NCBI GenBank assembly: GCA_009692555.1
Contig: SHYY01000021.1
Coordinates: 1 to 47,214, forward strand
Direction of reading: 5' to 3'
Source of the DNA: Myxococcales bacterium
GTDB lineage: Bacteria > Myxococcota_A > Polyangia > Palsa-1104 > SHYY01
Length of the DNA stretch: 47,214 bases
A model generated the notes under the pieces. That model had not been told where the DNA came from and searched no databases. It saw nothing but the letters and a program-made list of their open reading frames with translations. Shown here in pieces: positions 33,946 through 45,937 of the stretch (positions within the stretch are counted from its first letter, which is position 1; the number at the start of each line of letters is the position of its first letter). A program made the position numbers and the translations under genes.

Positions 33946-35361
33946 ATGCCCGTCGAGCAGAGCGCCCTCATGGAGAAGCTGGTGGCGCTGACCAAGCGCC
34001 GCGGCTTCCTCTTCCAGTCCTCGGAGATCTACGGCGGAATCAACGGCTGCTGGGACTACGGACCGATGGGCGTCGAGCTCAAGCGGAACGTCAAGGACGC
34101 GTGGTGGCGGGCGATGGTGCGCGATCGCGACGACGTCGTCGGCCTCGACTCGTCGATCCTGATGCACCCGATGGCGTGGCGCGCCTCGGGCCACATCGCG
34201 AACTTCGCCGATCCGATGATCGACTGCAAGCGCTGCAAGAAGCGCTATCGCGTCGACGAGATCGACCCCGCGTACGAGGACACCGGCATCGCACCGACGG
34301 TGTGCCCCGATCCGAAGTGCAAGGGCGAGCTCACCGCCGCGCGCAAGTTCAACCTGATGTTCGAGACCCACCTCGGCCCGGTCGCCGAGTCCGCCGCGAA
34401 GACCTACCTCCGTCCCGAGACCGCGCAGGGGATCTTCGTCAACTTCCAGAACGTGGTGAACTCGACGCGGATCAAGGTGCCGTTCGGGATCGCGCAGCAG
34501 GGCAAGTCGTTCCGCAACGAGATCAACCCGCGCAACTTCACCTTCCGTTCGCGCGAGTTCGAGCAGATGGAGATGGAGTTCTTTTGCAAGCCCGGCACCG
34601 ACGACACCTGGTTCGAGTACTGGGTCGGGCAGCGCCGCCAGTGGTACGCCGATCTCGGAATGAACATGGACAAGCTGCGCCTGCGCCAGCACGACCAGGC
34701 AAAGCTCTCGCACTACTCGAAGGCCACCACCGACGTGGAGTACCTCTTCCCGTTCGGCTGGGGCGAGCTCGAGGGGATCGCGAACCGCACCGACTACGAC
34801 CTCCGGCAGCACCAGATCGGGATGCGATCGGTGGGTAAGTGGCAGGGCCAGGACCTCCAGGACTTTCCGCTGGTCGACGAGGACAAGGAGGAGTTCTCGT
34901 CGGGGAAGCTCTCCTACTTCGATGACGAGGAGAAGCGCCGCTACATCCCGTTCGTGATCGAGCCCGCCGCGGGTGCCGATCGGGCGACGCTCGCCTTCCT
35001 GTGCGACGCCTACGACGAGGACGTGGCCAACAACGAGACCCGCGTCGTCCTGCGGCTCCACCCGCGCCTCGCCCCGATCAAGGTCGCGGTGCTGCCTCTG
35101 GTCCGCAAGGAGGGGATGCCCGAGCGCGGCCAGGCGATCTACGGCGACCTGCGCAAGCGGTGGAATGCGATGTACGACGACTCGGCGGCGATCGGAAAGC
35201 GCTACCGGCGCCAGGACGAGGTCGGGACGCCGCTCTGCATCACCATCGACGGCGACACGATGAAGGACGGCTCGGTGACGGTGCGGGAGCGCGACTCGAT
35301 GCAGCAGCAGCGGATCGCAGCCGATGTGCTCTCTCGCTTCGTCGAAGAGAAGCTGGCCTGA
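33946..35361 (+). CDS. glyS: Glycyl-tRNA synthetase, alpha2 (single-chain) type
   Basis: The 471-residue protein is a class II synthetase of the dimeric eukaryote/archaeal-like type rather than the bacterial alpha2beta2 form. Class II motifs are visible: YGGINGCWDYGPMGVELKRN at the start, RPETAQGIFVNFQNV, motif 2 RNEINPRNFTFRSREFEQME, and the anticodon-binding C-terminal domain. A Cys-x-x-Cys pair (CKRCKKRY and CPDPKCKG) suggests a zinc-binding insert. It charges tRNA-Gly in the cytoplasm. The ATG at 33946 is preferred over a GTG at 33907 because GGAG precedes it. Confidence 0.96.
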   Translation: MPVEQSALMEKLVALTKRRGFLFQSSEIYGGINGCWDYGPMGVELKRNVKDAWWRAMVRDRDDVVGLDSSILMHPMAWRASGHIANFADPMIDCKRCKKRYRVDEIDPAYEDTGIAPTVCPDPKCKGELTAARKFNLMFETHLGPVAESAAKTYLRPETAQGIFVNFQNVVNSTRIKVPFGIAQQGKSFRNEINPRNFTFRSREFEQMEMEFFCKPGTDDTWFEYWVGQRRQWYADLGMNMDKLRLRQHDQAKLSHYSKATTDVEYLFPFGWGELEGIANRTDYDLRQHQIGMRSVGKWQGQDLQDFPLVDEDKEEFSSGKLSYFDDEEKRRYIPFVIEPAAGADRATLAFLCDAYDEDVANNETRVVLRLHPRLAPIKVAVLPLVRKEGMPERGQAIYGDLRKRWNAMYDDSAAIGKRYRRQDEVGTPLCITIDGDTMKDGSVTVRERDSMQQQRIAADVLSRFVEEKLA

Positions 35362-35383
35362 GGGGCGAGCAGCGGCCGGCCGC

Positions 35384-36370
35384 CTACCGGTACTCGCTCA
35401 TGAGCAGCGTGCCGGAGGCGAAGTGAGCCGGAAGGCCGCAGCCGCTCCGTGCGATGGAGAAGCCGCACAGAGGGACGGCAGCGCCTGCGAGGCGCTCGCC
35501 CGAGAGGCAGCAGGCGCCATCCTCGCGCCACTCGGCCTCGAGGTGCCACGCCTCGGTGTCCCGCTGGATGTGCACGCCGTCGTAGAGGTTGATCAACGTT
35601 CCGTCGACGGTGAAGGAGCTGCCGTCGCCGCAGTAGTCGGCGCGCAGGAGGCGCGTGCAGGCTTGATGATGCCCGGCGAGCGAGACCGTGCGGCACGGCC
35701 CGCCACGGCGACAGTGCCGGAGCTCGATCCACGGCTTGTAGCCGAGCTCGACGCACTTGGCGAGCGTGTAGCCCTGACAGGCGAAGGTGATCACCTGGGG
35801 ATCGTCGATGTGTGCGCCGCCGCCCGCGACCCCCTCGCGGTAGTCCCACCGGCCCCCGAGGGCGATCGCCTCGACGGGGCGCCCGTGCGCGTCGACTCCG
35901 CAGAGAGGCCGGCGGCCCGCGTTGGTGCGGTACGAGACGGCGTAGAGGTAGACGTCGCGGTCCGGTGGTGGCGACTTGCGCACGCCGTCGATGCGGAGAG
36001 CCAGCGTCGTTCCGTCATCGACGAACCCCGTGAGTGCCGCGCCCACGAGCTGCGAGGGGGCGAGCTCGTCTCCGTCGGCGTCCGCACCCTGGATCGCGCT
36101 CCCCTCGAGCCAGGCTCCATCGAGTGCGACACCGCCGAGACGAATCCCGGCCAGCGCGACGCCGTTCAAGTTGCGTCCGTTCAGCTCGCGTCCGTTCAGC
36201 TCGCGTCCGTTCAGCTCGCGTCCGTTCAGTTCGCGGCCATTCCTGACGCTGATCGCGCCTGCCAGCGAAGGTTGCGTCGCAGCAGCCGGATCGGTGCCGT
36301 CGCAGCCGGCGACCAGCGCGAGGAGGAGGAGGGGGGGGCCAGTGAAGGCGATCGGGGAGTGGGTCTTCAT
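35384..36370 (-). CDS. ADYC-domain lipoprotein with pentapeptide repeats
   Basis: The 328-residue protein has a lipobox (LLALVAGC). Residues about 45-100 are pentapeptide repeats, four of them identical (RELNG), then NLNGV, ALAGI, RLGGV, ALDGA and WLEGS, which would form a right-handed beta helix. The C-terminal part carries the ADYC motif (RADYCGDGSSF, about residue 243) of a myxobacterial family, with many Cys (CHHxxC-like pattern, CCLSGE, GCGLP). No enzyme activity is known. It lies downstream of the kinase on the same strand, 66 bp away. Confidence 0.85.
   Translation of the reverse strand: MKTHSPIAFTGPPLLLLALVAGCDGTDPAAATQPSLAGAISVRNGRELNGRELNGRELNGRELNGRNLNGVALAGIRLGGVALDGAWLEGSAIQGADADGDELAPSQLVGAALTGFVDDGTTLALRIDGVRKSPPPDRDVYLYAVSYRTNAGRRPLCGVDAHGRPVEAIALGGRWDYREGVAGGGAHIDDPQVITFACQGYTLAKCVELGYKPWIELRHCRRGGPCRTVSLAGHHQACTRLLRADYCGDGSSFTVDGTLINLYDGVHIQRDTEAWHLEAEWREDGACCLSGERLAGAAVPLCGFSIARSGCGLPAHFASGTLLMSEYR
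36163..36237. repeat. 15-bp tandem repeats encoding RELNG
   Basis: Four nearly identical 15-bp units (complement of GCGTCCGTTCAGCTC) encode the pentapeptide repeats of the ADYC lipoprotein. The near identity of the DNA suggests recent growth by slippage. Confidence 0.9.
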
Positions 36371-36436
36371 CCGTACCTCTTGATCCGTTTGCGCGACTCC
36401 ATCGCAACCGTTGGACCAGCGGGTACGTCGGGGAGT

Positions 36437-39400
36437 TCAGTCAGCTGGAGGTAGCGAGGGTGCGGGGACGGCGCGTGCGTGGGCGGAATCGGCGTGCAGA
36501 TTGGGCGCGCTCACCAGCTCGCGCCCGGTCGGAGTGGCGCAGACCCGCATGCCCAGGGTGAGGTCGCGCAGGCTCGGCTCGGTGATCTCGCGGTTGGCGG
36601 AGCGGCACGAGTTTGGCCCGAAGGCGTGGCTCCCGCCGCGGGCGACGCGCTCGTCGGCCGAGCGGGCCGAGGCCGTCCACTCCCAGACGTTGCCCGCGAG
36701 ATCGTCCACGCCGAACGGGCTCCGTGATGCGGGATGGGCCCCCACCTCGTCGGGTCCCATGGCCAGCGGCACCTTGCCGTACGTGGCGTCGTAGTTGGCG
36801 TCCTCGGGCAGCAGGGAATCCCCATGGGGGAACTCGCGCTCGTCAGCGCCGCGGGCGGCGCGCTCCCACTCGAGCTCGTTGCACAGTCGCGCTCCGGGGA
36901 GGCGTCCCGTGCGGTCGAGCCAGGCAACGTACGCCTCGGCATCGGCCCACGCGATGCCCACCACCGGGAAGCGCCGCCAGTCGGCGATCGCGCGACGGTC
37001 GCGGCCACGATAGGTGACCGATTCGCCCTCGCGTGCGGCGTAGGTCTCGGTCGTGGGCTGAAAGCGCAGCCGCCACGCGCCATCCTGCTCCGTCAGCGCG
37101 AGGGCACCGTGAAATCCTCCCTCGATGCGAGGGGTACGGAGCGCGCGCTCACGCTCGGGGAGCGCGCGGAGGAAGGCCAGCCAGTCTCCGAAGGTGGTCT
37201 CGGTGCGGGCGATCAGGAACGCCGAGGTGCGGGCCTCGTGCAGAGGGACCGCGTTGAAGAACGAGCGCCGCAGGCCATCCTCGGCGGCGCTGCCGAAGAG
37301 GAAGCGACCGGAGGGCACGTAGGCGAAACCCGCGGGCACCTCGCTCGCGGTCGGGAGGTCGACAGCGATTCGCTCGCGGCCATCCCGCGCCACGAGCACC
37401 GGATAGCGGACCTCGATGTGCCCGGGAGCGGCCAGCGTGATGACGTAGGAGCCGGGCGGGAGGCGCACCTCGGGGATCGGGGTGGCACCGAGATCGCGGG
37501 GTTCGGCGAGCCGGCGGGCGTGGTGATCGTCGTCGACGTAGCGCGCGAGAGAGACACGGGCGCCGAGGGGCGAGCTGGTGATCGCCACCAGCGCGGGGGC
37601 TGCCCAAAGGCGGCGGCGGGCGCCGTCGGCGTCGTAGAGGGCGAGGCGTTCGAGCAGCTCGTCGCGCTGGGGAAAGCGGCGGTCGCGCTCGGCGAGCAAC
37701 GCGCGGCGGTAGAGCAGGTCGCCGAGGAGTGCGCGCGCGTCGCTGCCGCCGTCGAGGATCAGGGCGGTCTCGAGGCTGTGGCCGGCGCGCCCGTGCATTG
37801 CCTCGACTTCGGTCGTCACGCCCAGCGCACGCGACCAGGCCGCCTCGCCTGCCGCGGCGTCGCGGGCATCGAAGCGGGAGAAGGCCTCCCGTCGCAGCGC
37901 CTCGACGACGGCATCGCGGCGGGCCGCTTCGTTGATCAGGGAATGCGCCGCGGCCAGGTGCCCGGCGACCTCGCGTCGCAGGTCGACGCGGTGCTTCAGC
38001 CAGACCGCCCCGTAGACCACCGCGATGATGAGCGGGAGCCCGAGGAGCGCCAGCGCGCGCCCGGCCCGGCGGCGATTCATCGCGCGGCAGCCTCGGGCCA
38101 GGAAGGCTCGCTCCTCGGGCTTGAGGGCTGCGCGGTCGATCGGCGCAGCTTCGGCGAGCTGGCGCGCGCTCCAGAGCGCTTCGGCGGCGCCCCCGAGGCG
38201 TTGCCATTCGCCGACAGCCAGGGCCAGACGCTCGCGGATCGCGCGGTGATCGGCGTCCTCGCTGAGCCAGGAGCGGAGCGTCGACCAGCCTTGCAACAGA
38301 GCCTCGTGGGCGACTTCGTACGCCGAACCTTCGGGCGCTTCGCGCGCCACGAGGAGGCGCCCGCGGACCAGCGCGTCGAGAGCTGCGCCGGCGGCGGGAT
38401 CCTCGGCCACCAGCTCCGCCTCGGCGCGCCGCGTTCGCGTGCCCTGGGAGGTGACCAGTGCGGTCAAGATCCGCCGGGCGGCGATGCGCTGAGCCGGCAT
38501 GAGGCTGGCGATCACGTCGTCGGCGTGGCGAGTGAGGGCGCCGGTGACGCCCCCGAGGGCCTCGAGCGCGGCGGCCGGGATGAGCTGTCCCTCGGGGTCG
38601 CGCGCCTCCCACAGCTCGGCGAGGGCGAACTGGAGGAGCGGGAGCCCACCCTCGGCGGCGGCGGTCGAGGCGACGAGGGATTCGACGAGGGCGTCGGACT
38701 CGAAGCGCACACCGGTGACCTGGGCGGGCCCGACGATCGCTTCGCGGATGCGCTCGCTCGACAGGGGGCGGAGAAAGTAGAGCGAGCGGGTGATCTCCTC
38801 GCCGATGTTGGGAAGCGCGGCGAGGCGGCTCAAGAAATCGCCGCGCACCGTCGCCAGGACGCGCACTCCAGGAGTCGGTGTGACCAGCCATCCCAGCACC
38901 TCGGTCAGCACGCCGAGCTCCCGCGCGTCGGAGAGGGTGACGAGCTCCTCGAGCTGGTCGAGGAAGATCAGGACCCCGGCCGAGGGGCCCTGGCGGCGCC
39001 GCAGCTCGCGGCCGATCGCGCCCGGTTCATCGACCATCAGACGCCCGAGCTGCTCCTCCCCGATCCCGATCAGGGGCGCGAGTGCGGCGGAGATAGCGGT
39101 GAGCGGGTGGCGGCCGGGGACGAGGGTGATCACCGACCAGGTGCGCTCCGCGTCGAGGGCGCCGTCGGCCGCGGCGGGCAGGACGCCGGCCCGGCAGAGC
39201 GAGGACTTGCCCACGCCGGAGTCGCCGGCGACGAGCAGGAATGGCTGGTTGCGCAGGCGTTGCAGGATGGCGCGGATCTCGGCGTTGCGACCGAAGTAGA
39301 GCGGGCGGTGGTGCGCCTCGAAGGCGTGGAGGCCGCGGTACGGGTTGCCCGCGGGGACGTCGCCGACGCGGGCCTCGAGCGTGAGCTGGGCGAGAGCGGC

Positions 39401-40290
39401 GCGCAGCTCGTTGCCGTTGGCGTAGCGGAGGTCGGGGTCGCGGCGGAGGCAGCGGTCGACGACGGCCGCGAAGCGCGGATCGACGCCCGGGGCGGCCTGG
39501 GCGAGGGGGCGGGCGTCCTGCTGCTCGACGAGGGCCCGGAGCTCGGCGAGGTCGCCGGCGTTGTGCGGTGGGCGGCCGGCGCACAGGCAATAGAGCAGAG
39601 CGCCCAGGGAGTAGACGTCGGAGCGGAAGGTCGCGGGCTCGGCGCGCCAGACCTCGGGGGACATGTAGTTCGGCGTGCCCATCACGGCGCCGGGCTGGGT
39701 GATGGCGGGGTCGCCACCGGTGCCGGGGCGGTGGTTCCCCTCTCGCTTCGTCGCGTCGCCCTCGGCGCACGGCAGCGGGCCCGGGGGGCGGGTAACTCCA
39801 AGGGTGGTGCCCGCGGCGCCGTGGAGTAGCTTGGCGAGGCCGAAGTCGAGGAGCTTCACCTCGCCGTCCTCCGAGAGGATGACGTTGGCCGGCTTGATGT
39901 CGCGGTGGAGGACGCCGCGGCGGTGTGCGGTCGCGAGGCCGCGGGCGAGGCCCATCCCGATGTCAAGGGCGCGCTGCCACGGCATCGGGCGGGCGACGCG
40001 ATCGAGGCCCTCGCCGCGGACGAACTCGGAGACCAGATAGGGCAGGCCAAGGACCTCGCCGACCCGGTGGATGGTGACGACGTTGGGGTGCTGGAGGCGG
40101 GCGATGGCGCGGGCCTCGATGAGAAAGCGCTCGCGGGCGAACGGCGCGGCGTCGATCGGCGTGATGAACTTCACCGCCACCGCCCGGTCGAGGAGGGTGT
40201 CGCGGGCGAGCCACACCTGCCCCATGCCACCCTGGCCGATCATTCGCTCGAGGCGGTAGCCGTCGAACTCCTGGGGCGGGACCCACTCGC

Positions 40291-40294
<4 letters not shown>
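36437..40294 (-). CDS. Ser/Thr protein kinase - STAND NTPase - FGE-like fusion protein
   Basis: The 1285-residue protein has three parts. Residues 11-300 are a Hanks-type kinase: IGQGGMGQVWLAR glycine loop, Lys42 in VAVKFI, HRDIKPAN (130-137), DFG (150-152), and an unusually long activation segment with a Pro/Gly-rich insert before the YMSPEVW block. Residues about 318-700 are a STAND NTPase (RNAEI, Walker A GDSGVGKSS at 357-364). A membrane helix is near residue 755. Residues about 995-1285 form an FGE/SUMF1-like domain (WERAARG, NVWEWTAS, GMRVCATP). The start overlaps the stop of the FHA regulator, so it is probably made with it. It may link an extracytoplasmic signal to phosphorylation of the regulator. 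Confidence 0.92.
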
Positions 40295-42057
<1,763 letters not shown>

Positions 42058-42322
42058 GGGCCTCTCGTGGCACGACACAAAGATCCAGGGGCCGCACGGA
42101 AGCAAGATGGTGACCCGCGGAGAACCCGTTGACCGGCGCGGGGTTACGGGCCACGGGATGGGCCGGTACGTCACGCTGGTGACCGGTGCCGGGGCGCCCG
42201 TCGGTGGCATGACGCGGGGTGGGTGGGTGTCGGGCGCTGGCCGAATGTTGTGGACGGGCCGACGGAAAGCGGGAAATGATCGTTCGCTGACTGCCGCGAA
42301 TGGCTGGCGTGGAGGAACGGAA
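42058..42322. other. Divergent intergenic region between the FHA regulator and the MshEN-AAA gene
   Basis: This 265-bp gap holds no gene I can support. A small inverted repeat GTCAC-GCTG-GTGAC lies at 42170-42183 and may be an operator. A lone TGGCACG at 42068 matches the -24 box of sigma-54 promoters, but no -12 GC stands at the required spacing. Confidence 0.4.
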
Positions 42323-43774
42323 ATGCGTCTCGGCGAGATCCTGGTAGCGCGCGGTCTGGTGAAGATGGAAGGTATCGAGCGGGCGACCGCCCGGCAGAAG
42401 ACGTCGGGGGGACGGCTGGGCGAGAACCTGGTGGCGCTTGGCCTGCTGTCGCTGGACCAGATCGACGCGGTGATGCACGCCACGCCCGCCGCGCCGCAGT
42501 CGCTCGCGGAGACCGGCGTCCTGACGAGCACGCTCGCGTCGCTGCTGCTCAAGTTCATGCATGTGCAGGGGCGAAACACTGCGATGGAGCTCGGCGACGC
42601 GATGCGCCTGCCGACGAGCATCGTCAACAAGCTGATCGACGAGGCGGGACAGAAGAAGCTGGTGCAGGCGATGGGATCGGGCGGCGGGATGGTGCCCCAG
42701 ATCCGCTATGCGCTGACCGATCGCGGGCGCGAGGCGGGGGCGGAGGCGATGCAGCTTTGCCAGTACGTCGGGGCGGCCCCGGTGTCGCTGGTGGCGTTCC
42801 AGGATCAGGTGCAGCGGCAGCGGATCACCAACGAGCTGCTCGACGCGGCGGCGCTGAAGGAGTGCTTCGCGGGGCTGATCGTCCCTGATCATTTTTTGCG
42901 CAAGATCGGTCCGGCGATCAACGCCGGCCGGACGCTCCTCCTGTACGGACCGCCCGGGAACGGAAAGACCTCGTTCGCGACGCGGCTCGCAACCATCTTT
43001 CGCGACATCATCTACGTCCCCTACGCGGTCGAGATCGAGGGGCAGATCATGCAGGTGCACGACCCCAGCCTGCACCTCGCACCGGTGGGGAAGGACGAGG
43101 TCGACGCGATGGCCAAGGGTGGCGACGGGCTCCGCCGCGAGAGCTTCGACCGTCGCTGGGCGGCCTGCCGGAGGCCGGTGGTGCTCACCGGCGGCGAGCT
43201 CACCCTCGAGATGCTCGACCTCTCCTACAGCGAGTCGTCGCACTTCTACGAGGCGCCGCTGCATGTGAAGGCGCTCAACGGCACGTTCCTCATCGACGAC
43301 TTCGGGCGCCAGATCGTGACGCCGGAGAAGCTGCTCAATCGCTGGATCGTGCCGATGGAGAGCCGGGTCGATTTCCTGAAGCTGCACACCGGGAAGAGCT
43401 TCAGCCTGCCGTTCGACGAGCTGCTGGTGTTCTCGACCAACCTGGCGCCGAACGACCTGATGGACCCCGCGTTCCTGCGGCGCATCCCGTACAAGATCGG
43501 GCTCCACGCGCCGACGGCGGGGGAGTATCGGCAGATCTTCGAGGCGGTGGCGCGCGGGTTCGGACTCAAGCTCACCGACGAGATCTGCGACTTCGTGATC
43601 GGCGAGCTGCAGCAGAAGACCAAGCTCCCGCTCGCCTCCTACCAGCCGAAGTTCATCTGCGATCAGGTGATCGCGGCGTGCAAGTACGAGGGGGTGGTGC
43701 CGCGCTTCACCAAGCAGGCGGTGATCGACGCGCTGGCCAACCTGTACGTCCGCGATGGGGAGGCGAAGGACTGA
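42323..43774 (+). CDS. MshEN-like domain plus AAA ATPase
   Basis: The 483-residue protein starts with an MshEN/GspE-N-like domain (LGEILVARGLVKMEGIERA and NLVALGLLSLDQIDAVM), a fold that can bind c-di-GMP in relatives. A winged-helix-like segment follows (residues 65-130; GDAMRLPTSIVNKLIDEAG), then a P-loop ATPase (GPPGNGKTS near 208; LIDDFG Walker B; RIPYKI sensor). A GGAGG lies 7 bp before the ATG at 42323. It is divergent from the FHA regulator/kinase pair. Proteins of this plan occur beside pilus or secretion loci and signalling genes in myxobacteria, but the role is unknown. Confidence 0.82.
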   Translation: MRLGEILVARGLVKMEGIERATARQKTSGGRLGENLVALGLLSLDQIDAVMHATPAAPQSLAETGVLTSTLASLLLKFMHVQGRNTAMELGDAMRLPTSIVNKLIDEAGQKKLVQAMGSGGGMVPQIRYALTDRGREAGAEAMQLCQYVGAAPVSLVAFQDQVQRQRITNELLDAAALKECFAGLIVPDHFLRKIGPAINAGRTLLLYGPPGNGKTSFATRLATIFRDIIYVPYAVEIEGQIMQVHDPSLHLAPVGKDEVDAMAKGGDGLRRESFDRRWAACRRPVVLTGGELTLEMLDLSYSESSHFYEAPLHVKALNGTFLIDDFGRQIVTPEKLLNRWIVPMESRVDFLKLHTGKSFSLPFDELLVFSTNLAPNDLMDPAFLRRIPYKIGLHAPTAGEYRQIFEAVARGFGLKLTDEICDFVIGELQQKTKLPLASYQPKFICDQVIAACKYEGVVPRFTKQAVIDALANLYVRDGEAKD

Positions 43775-43778
43775 CCGG

Positions 43779-45068
43779 TCAGGGGTTCGCGAGGCGCGGG
43801 CTCGGCTTGACCGTCAGCTTGAAGTCCTTGCTGTTGTCGTTGGTGTCGGTGCCGTTGGGCGTGCGGGCGATCGACTGGCTCGCGGGGGGATTCGGGGCGG
43901 GCGCCTTCTCGGTGAGGTTGTTTGCCACCGCCAGGACCTCGTAGGCGACCGAGTCGACCACGAAGCCGATCGGGTCGCGGAGGCCGACCGCGCCGCCCGC
44001 TGCCGCGAGGCCGCCGCTCGCCGTCGCGTCCTTCATCCCGACGTAGCCGTCGCCGACGATCAGGAAGTAGGCGCCGGCGGCGATCGTTTCGGTGAAGGTG
44101 TAGATCGTCGTGTCGGCCATTCCGGCGTTGTTGTTGGTCGAGCGGTAGACGAGCTTCCAGCCGTTCAGGTTGACCGCCTGCACGCAGGGGTTGAAGAGCT
44201 CGACCCACTCGTCGGTGGCGCTCGCGCCGGCCACCTGCACCTCGTTGACCCGCGGGGTGCACGAGAGGGCCATGTCGGGGGCGGGGGCCATGTCGGCGAT
44301 CTTGGCCAGATCGGCGCCTGCGAGGTCGCCCGGGGGCTTCGCCAGGTCGGCCGGCTTGGTCATGTCGGATGCCTTCAGGTCCTGTGGCACTCCACCGTCG
44401 GTGGCGGCGCCCCAGGTGACGTCGAACGAGGCGCTGCCGATCTCGTAGCACTTGCCGGCCTTGACCGGCTCGTCCATGTCGAAGTCCCACGCGACGAGGG
44501 TGAGGTTCTGGGCTTTGGCGATCATGCGCCCGGTCTTCGGATTGCGGTCGGCGCGGGTGACGGTGACGGTGCCGCCCTGGGCGAAGAAGGTCTGATCGCA
44601 GCCCATGTTGTCGCACAGGGCGATGGAGGCGCAGACTTCGCAGTCGGCGTACAGGTCGCCCTTCTTGAAGGTGGCGCTCTTCGGCCACTTCTCGTTGGGG
44701 GCGAGCAGGTAGTCCTCGATCAGCAGCGCGTTCGATGGGAGCGCGCCCTTCTCGGTGGAGGCGACGTAGGTGACCTGGCCGACGTCGTCGTAGGTCCCCT
44801 CGGGGAGGAGGCCGGGCCAGTTCGGGATCTTGGTGCAGCCCGCCACCGCGAGGTCCTGCTTGCCGGGGCCGAGATCGTCGGGGATGGGCATGTCCTTTCC
44901 GCCCGTCCCGGAGTCGGGGATCCCCTGGTCGGCGCCCGGGACGCCGCCGTCCTTCGGCGTCGCGAAGTCGAGGGTGCGGTTGGGGTCGGGGCGGGTGGTG
45001 ACGCCGCAGCCAGCGACGGCGAGGGTGGACAGGGCGGTGGTGAGGAGGCGCCTGATGGTACTGTGCAT
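43779..45068 (-). CDS. Lamin-tail-domain (LTD) lipoprotein
   Basis: The 429-residue protein has a lipobox (STLAVAGC), two Asp-Leu-Ala-rich linkers (KDMPIPDDLGPGKQDLA and KPADLAKPPGDLAGADLA), and an LTD fold near residues 290-420 (RVNEVQVAGASATDEWVELFNPC then LNGWKLVYRST and AAGAYFLIVGDGYVG). LTD domains in secreted bacterial proteins are thought to bind DNA or other polymers at the surface. The ATG at 45068 is preceded by AAGAGG with almost no spacing. It is divergent from a second LTD lipoprotein 90 bp away. Its stop lies 4 bp from the MshEN-AAA stop. Confidence 0.83.
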   Translation of the reverse strand: MHSTIRRLLTTALSTLAVAGCGVTTRPDPNRTLDFATPKDGGVPGADQGIPDSGTGGKDMPIPDDLGPGKQDLAVAGCTKIPNWPGLLPEGTYDDVGQVTYVASTEKGALPSNALLIEDYLLAPNEKWPKSATFKKGDLYADCEVCASIALCDNMGCDQTFFAQGGTVTVTRADRNPKTGRMIAKAQNLTLVAWDFDMDEPVKAGKCYEIGSASFDVTWGAATDGGVPQDLKASDMTKPADLAKPPGDLAGADLAKIADMAPAPDMALSCTPRVNEVQVAGASATDEWVELFNPCVQAVNLNGWKLVYRSTNNNAGMADTTIYTFTETIAAGAYFLIVGDGYVGMKDATASGGLAAAGGAVGLRDPIGFVVDSVAYEVLAVANNLTEKAPAPNPPASQSIARTPNGTDTNDNSKDFKLTVKPSPRLANP

Positions 45069-45158
45069 CCTCTTGTGATTACCAGATCCTTCGGTCGGCC
45101 GGGGGACAAGAGTTTTCACACGGTTGAAGCGCTGTCGGCGGCGCGATACGGTGCCGGG

Positions 45159-45923
45159 ATGAGAACTCTCGTTCCCCTCCTCGGGCTCCTCGCGGCGTGC
45201 GGCTCCACTGGCTCGCGGACCTTCCTGTTCGATCTGGCGGGCGAGGCCGGGGCGCGCGATGGCGGCGGCGGCGATGGCATGGCCGTCAGCGACGGGGCGG
45301 TGGGCGATCTGGCGCGCGCCGATGGCGGTGGGCCGGCGGCGGATCTCGCGGTCCCTGGCGATGCGAGCGTGCCGGATGATCTGGCGAATGCGCCGGCGGA
45401 CCTCTCCAAGACCGTCGATTTCATCGTTCCGACCGACCTCGTGATCGCCTGCAGCCCGATCCGGGTCAATGAGGTGATGACCACCGGCAATGGCGGCGCC
45501 ACCGATGAGTTCGTCGAGCTCTACAATCCCTGCGCGAAGGCGGTCGATCTCACCGGCTACCAGCTGGTGTACCGCTCGGCGGCGGGCGTGGCGGACACGG
45601 TGTTCATCGATTTCAATGCGCTGACGATTGGCGCGCAGGGCTATCTGGTGTGCGGCCAGAATGGCTATCTTGGCAATGCCGATGTGAAGTACGGCAACGC
45701 GATGGCCAATGCGGGCGGGGGAATCGCGATCCTGGCTCCGGGTGGAATGCTGCTCGACTCGGTGGGCTGGGGGACGGCGGTGAATGCGTTTGTGGAAAAG
45801 GCGGTCGCGCCGGCCTCGGCGATGGGGAAATCGATTGGGCGCTCCCCGGACGGGGTCGACACCAACAACAACGCGAACGACTTCAAGGAGTTCGCCAATC
45901 CCACGCCGAAGGCCAAGAACTAG
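45159..45923 (+). CDS. Second lamin-tail-domain lipoprotein, divergent from the first
   Basis: The 254-residue protein has a lipobox (LVPLLGLLAAC), an Asp/Gly/Ala-rich leader with DLA motifs (GDLARADGGGPAADLA), and an LTD core (IRVNEVMTTGNGGATDEFVE, TGYQLVYRSAAGVADT and LLDSVGWGTAVNAFVE). It is shorter than its divergent neighbour but has the same domain order and the same DxNxNANDFKE ending (TNNNANDFKEF). The pair probably arose by duplication. The 90-bp gap holds no clear promoter I can name. It converges on the VWA lipoprotein 14 bp away. Confidence 0.85.
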   Translation: MRTLVPLLGLLAACGSTGSRTFLFDLAGEAGARDGGGGDGMAVSDGAVGDLARADGGGPAADLAVPGDASVPDDLANAPADLSKTVDFIVPTDLVIACSPIRVNEVMTTGNGGATDEFVELYNPCAKAVDLTGYQLVYRSAAGVADTVFIDFNALTIGAQGYLVCGQNGYLGNADVKYGNAMANAGGGIAILAPGGMLLDSVGWGTAVNAFVEKAVAPASAMGKSIGRSPDGVDTNNNANDFKEFANPTPKAKN

Positions 45924-45937
45924 CGGAAGGAGAACAG

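Noticed and set aside
35372..35383. GCGGCCGGCCGC palindrome between glyS and the ADYC gene as a terminator
   Set aside because: It has no loop or T-tract; it is GC-composition sequence between convergent stops.
36734..39829. A 1031-codon plus-strand open frame opposite the Ser/Thr kinase
   Set aside because: It is the antisense of a clear kinase-STAND-FGE gene with no domain of its own; composition is of shadow type.
42068..42083. Sigma-54 promoter before the MshEN-AAA gene
   Set aside because: TGGCACG matches the -24 box but no GC stands at the required 12-bp spacing.
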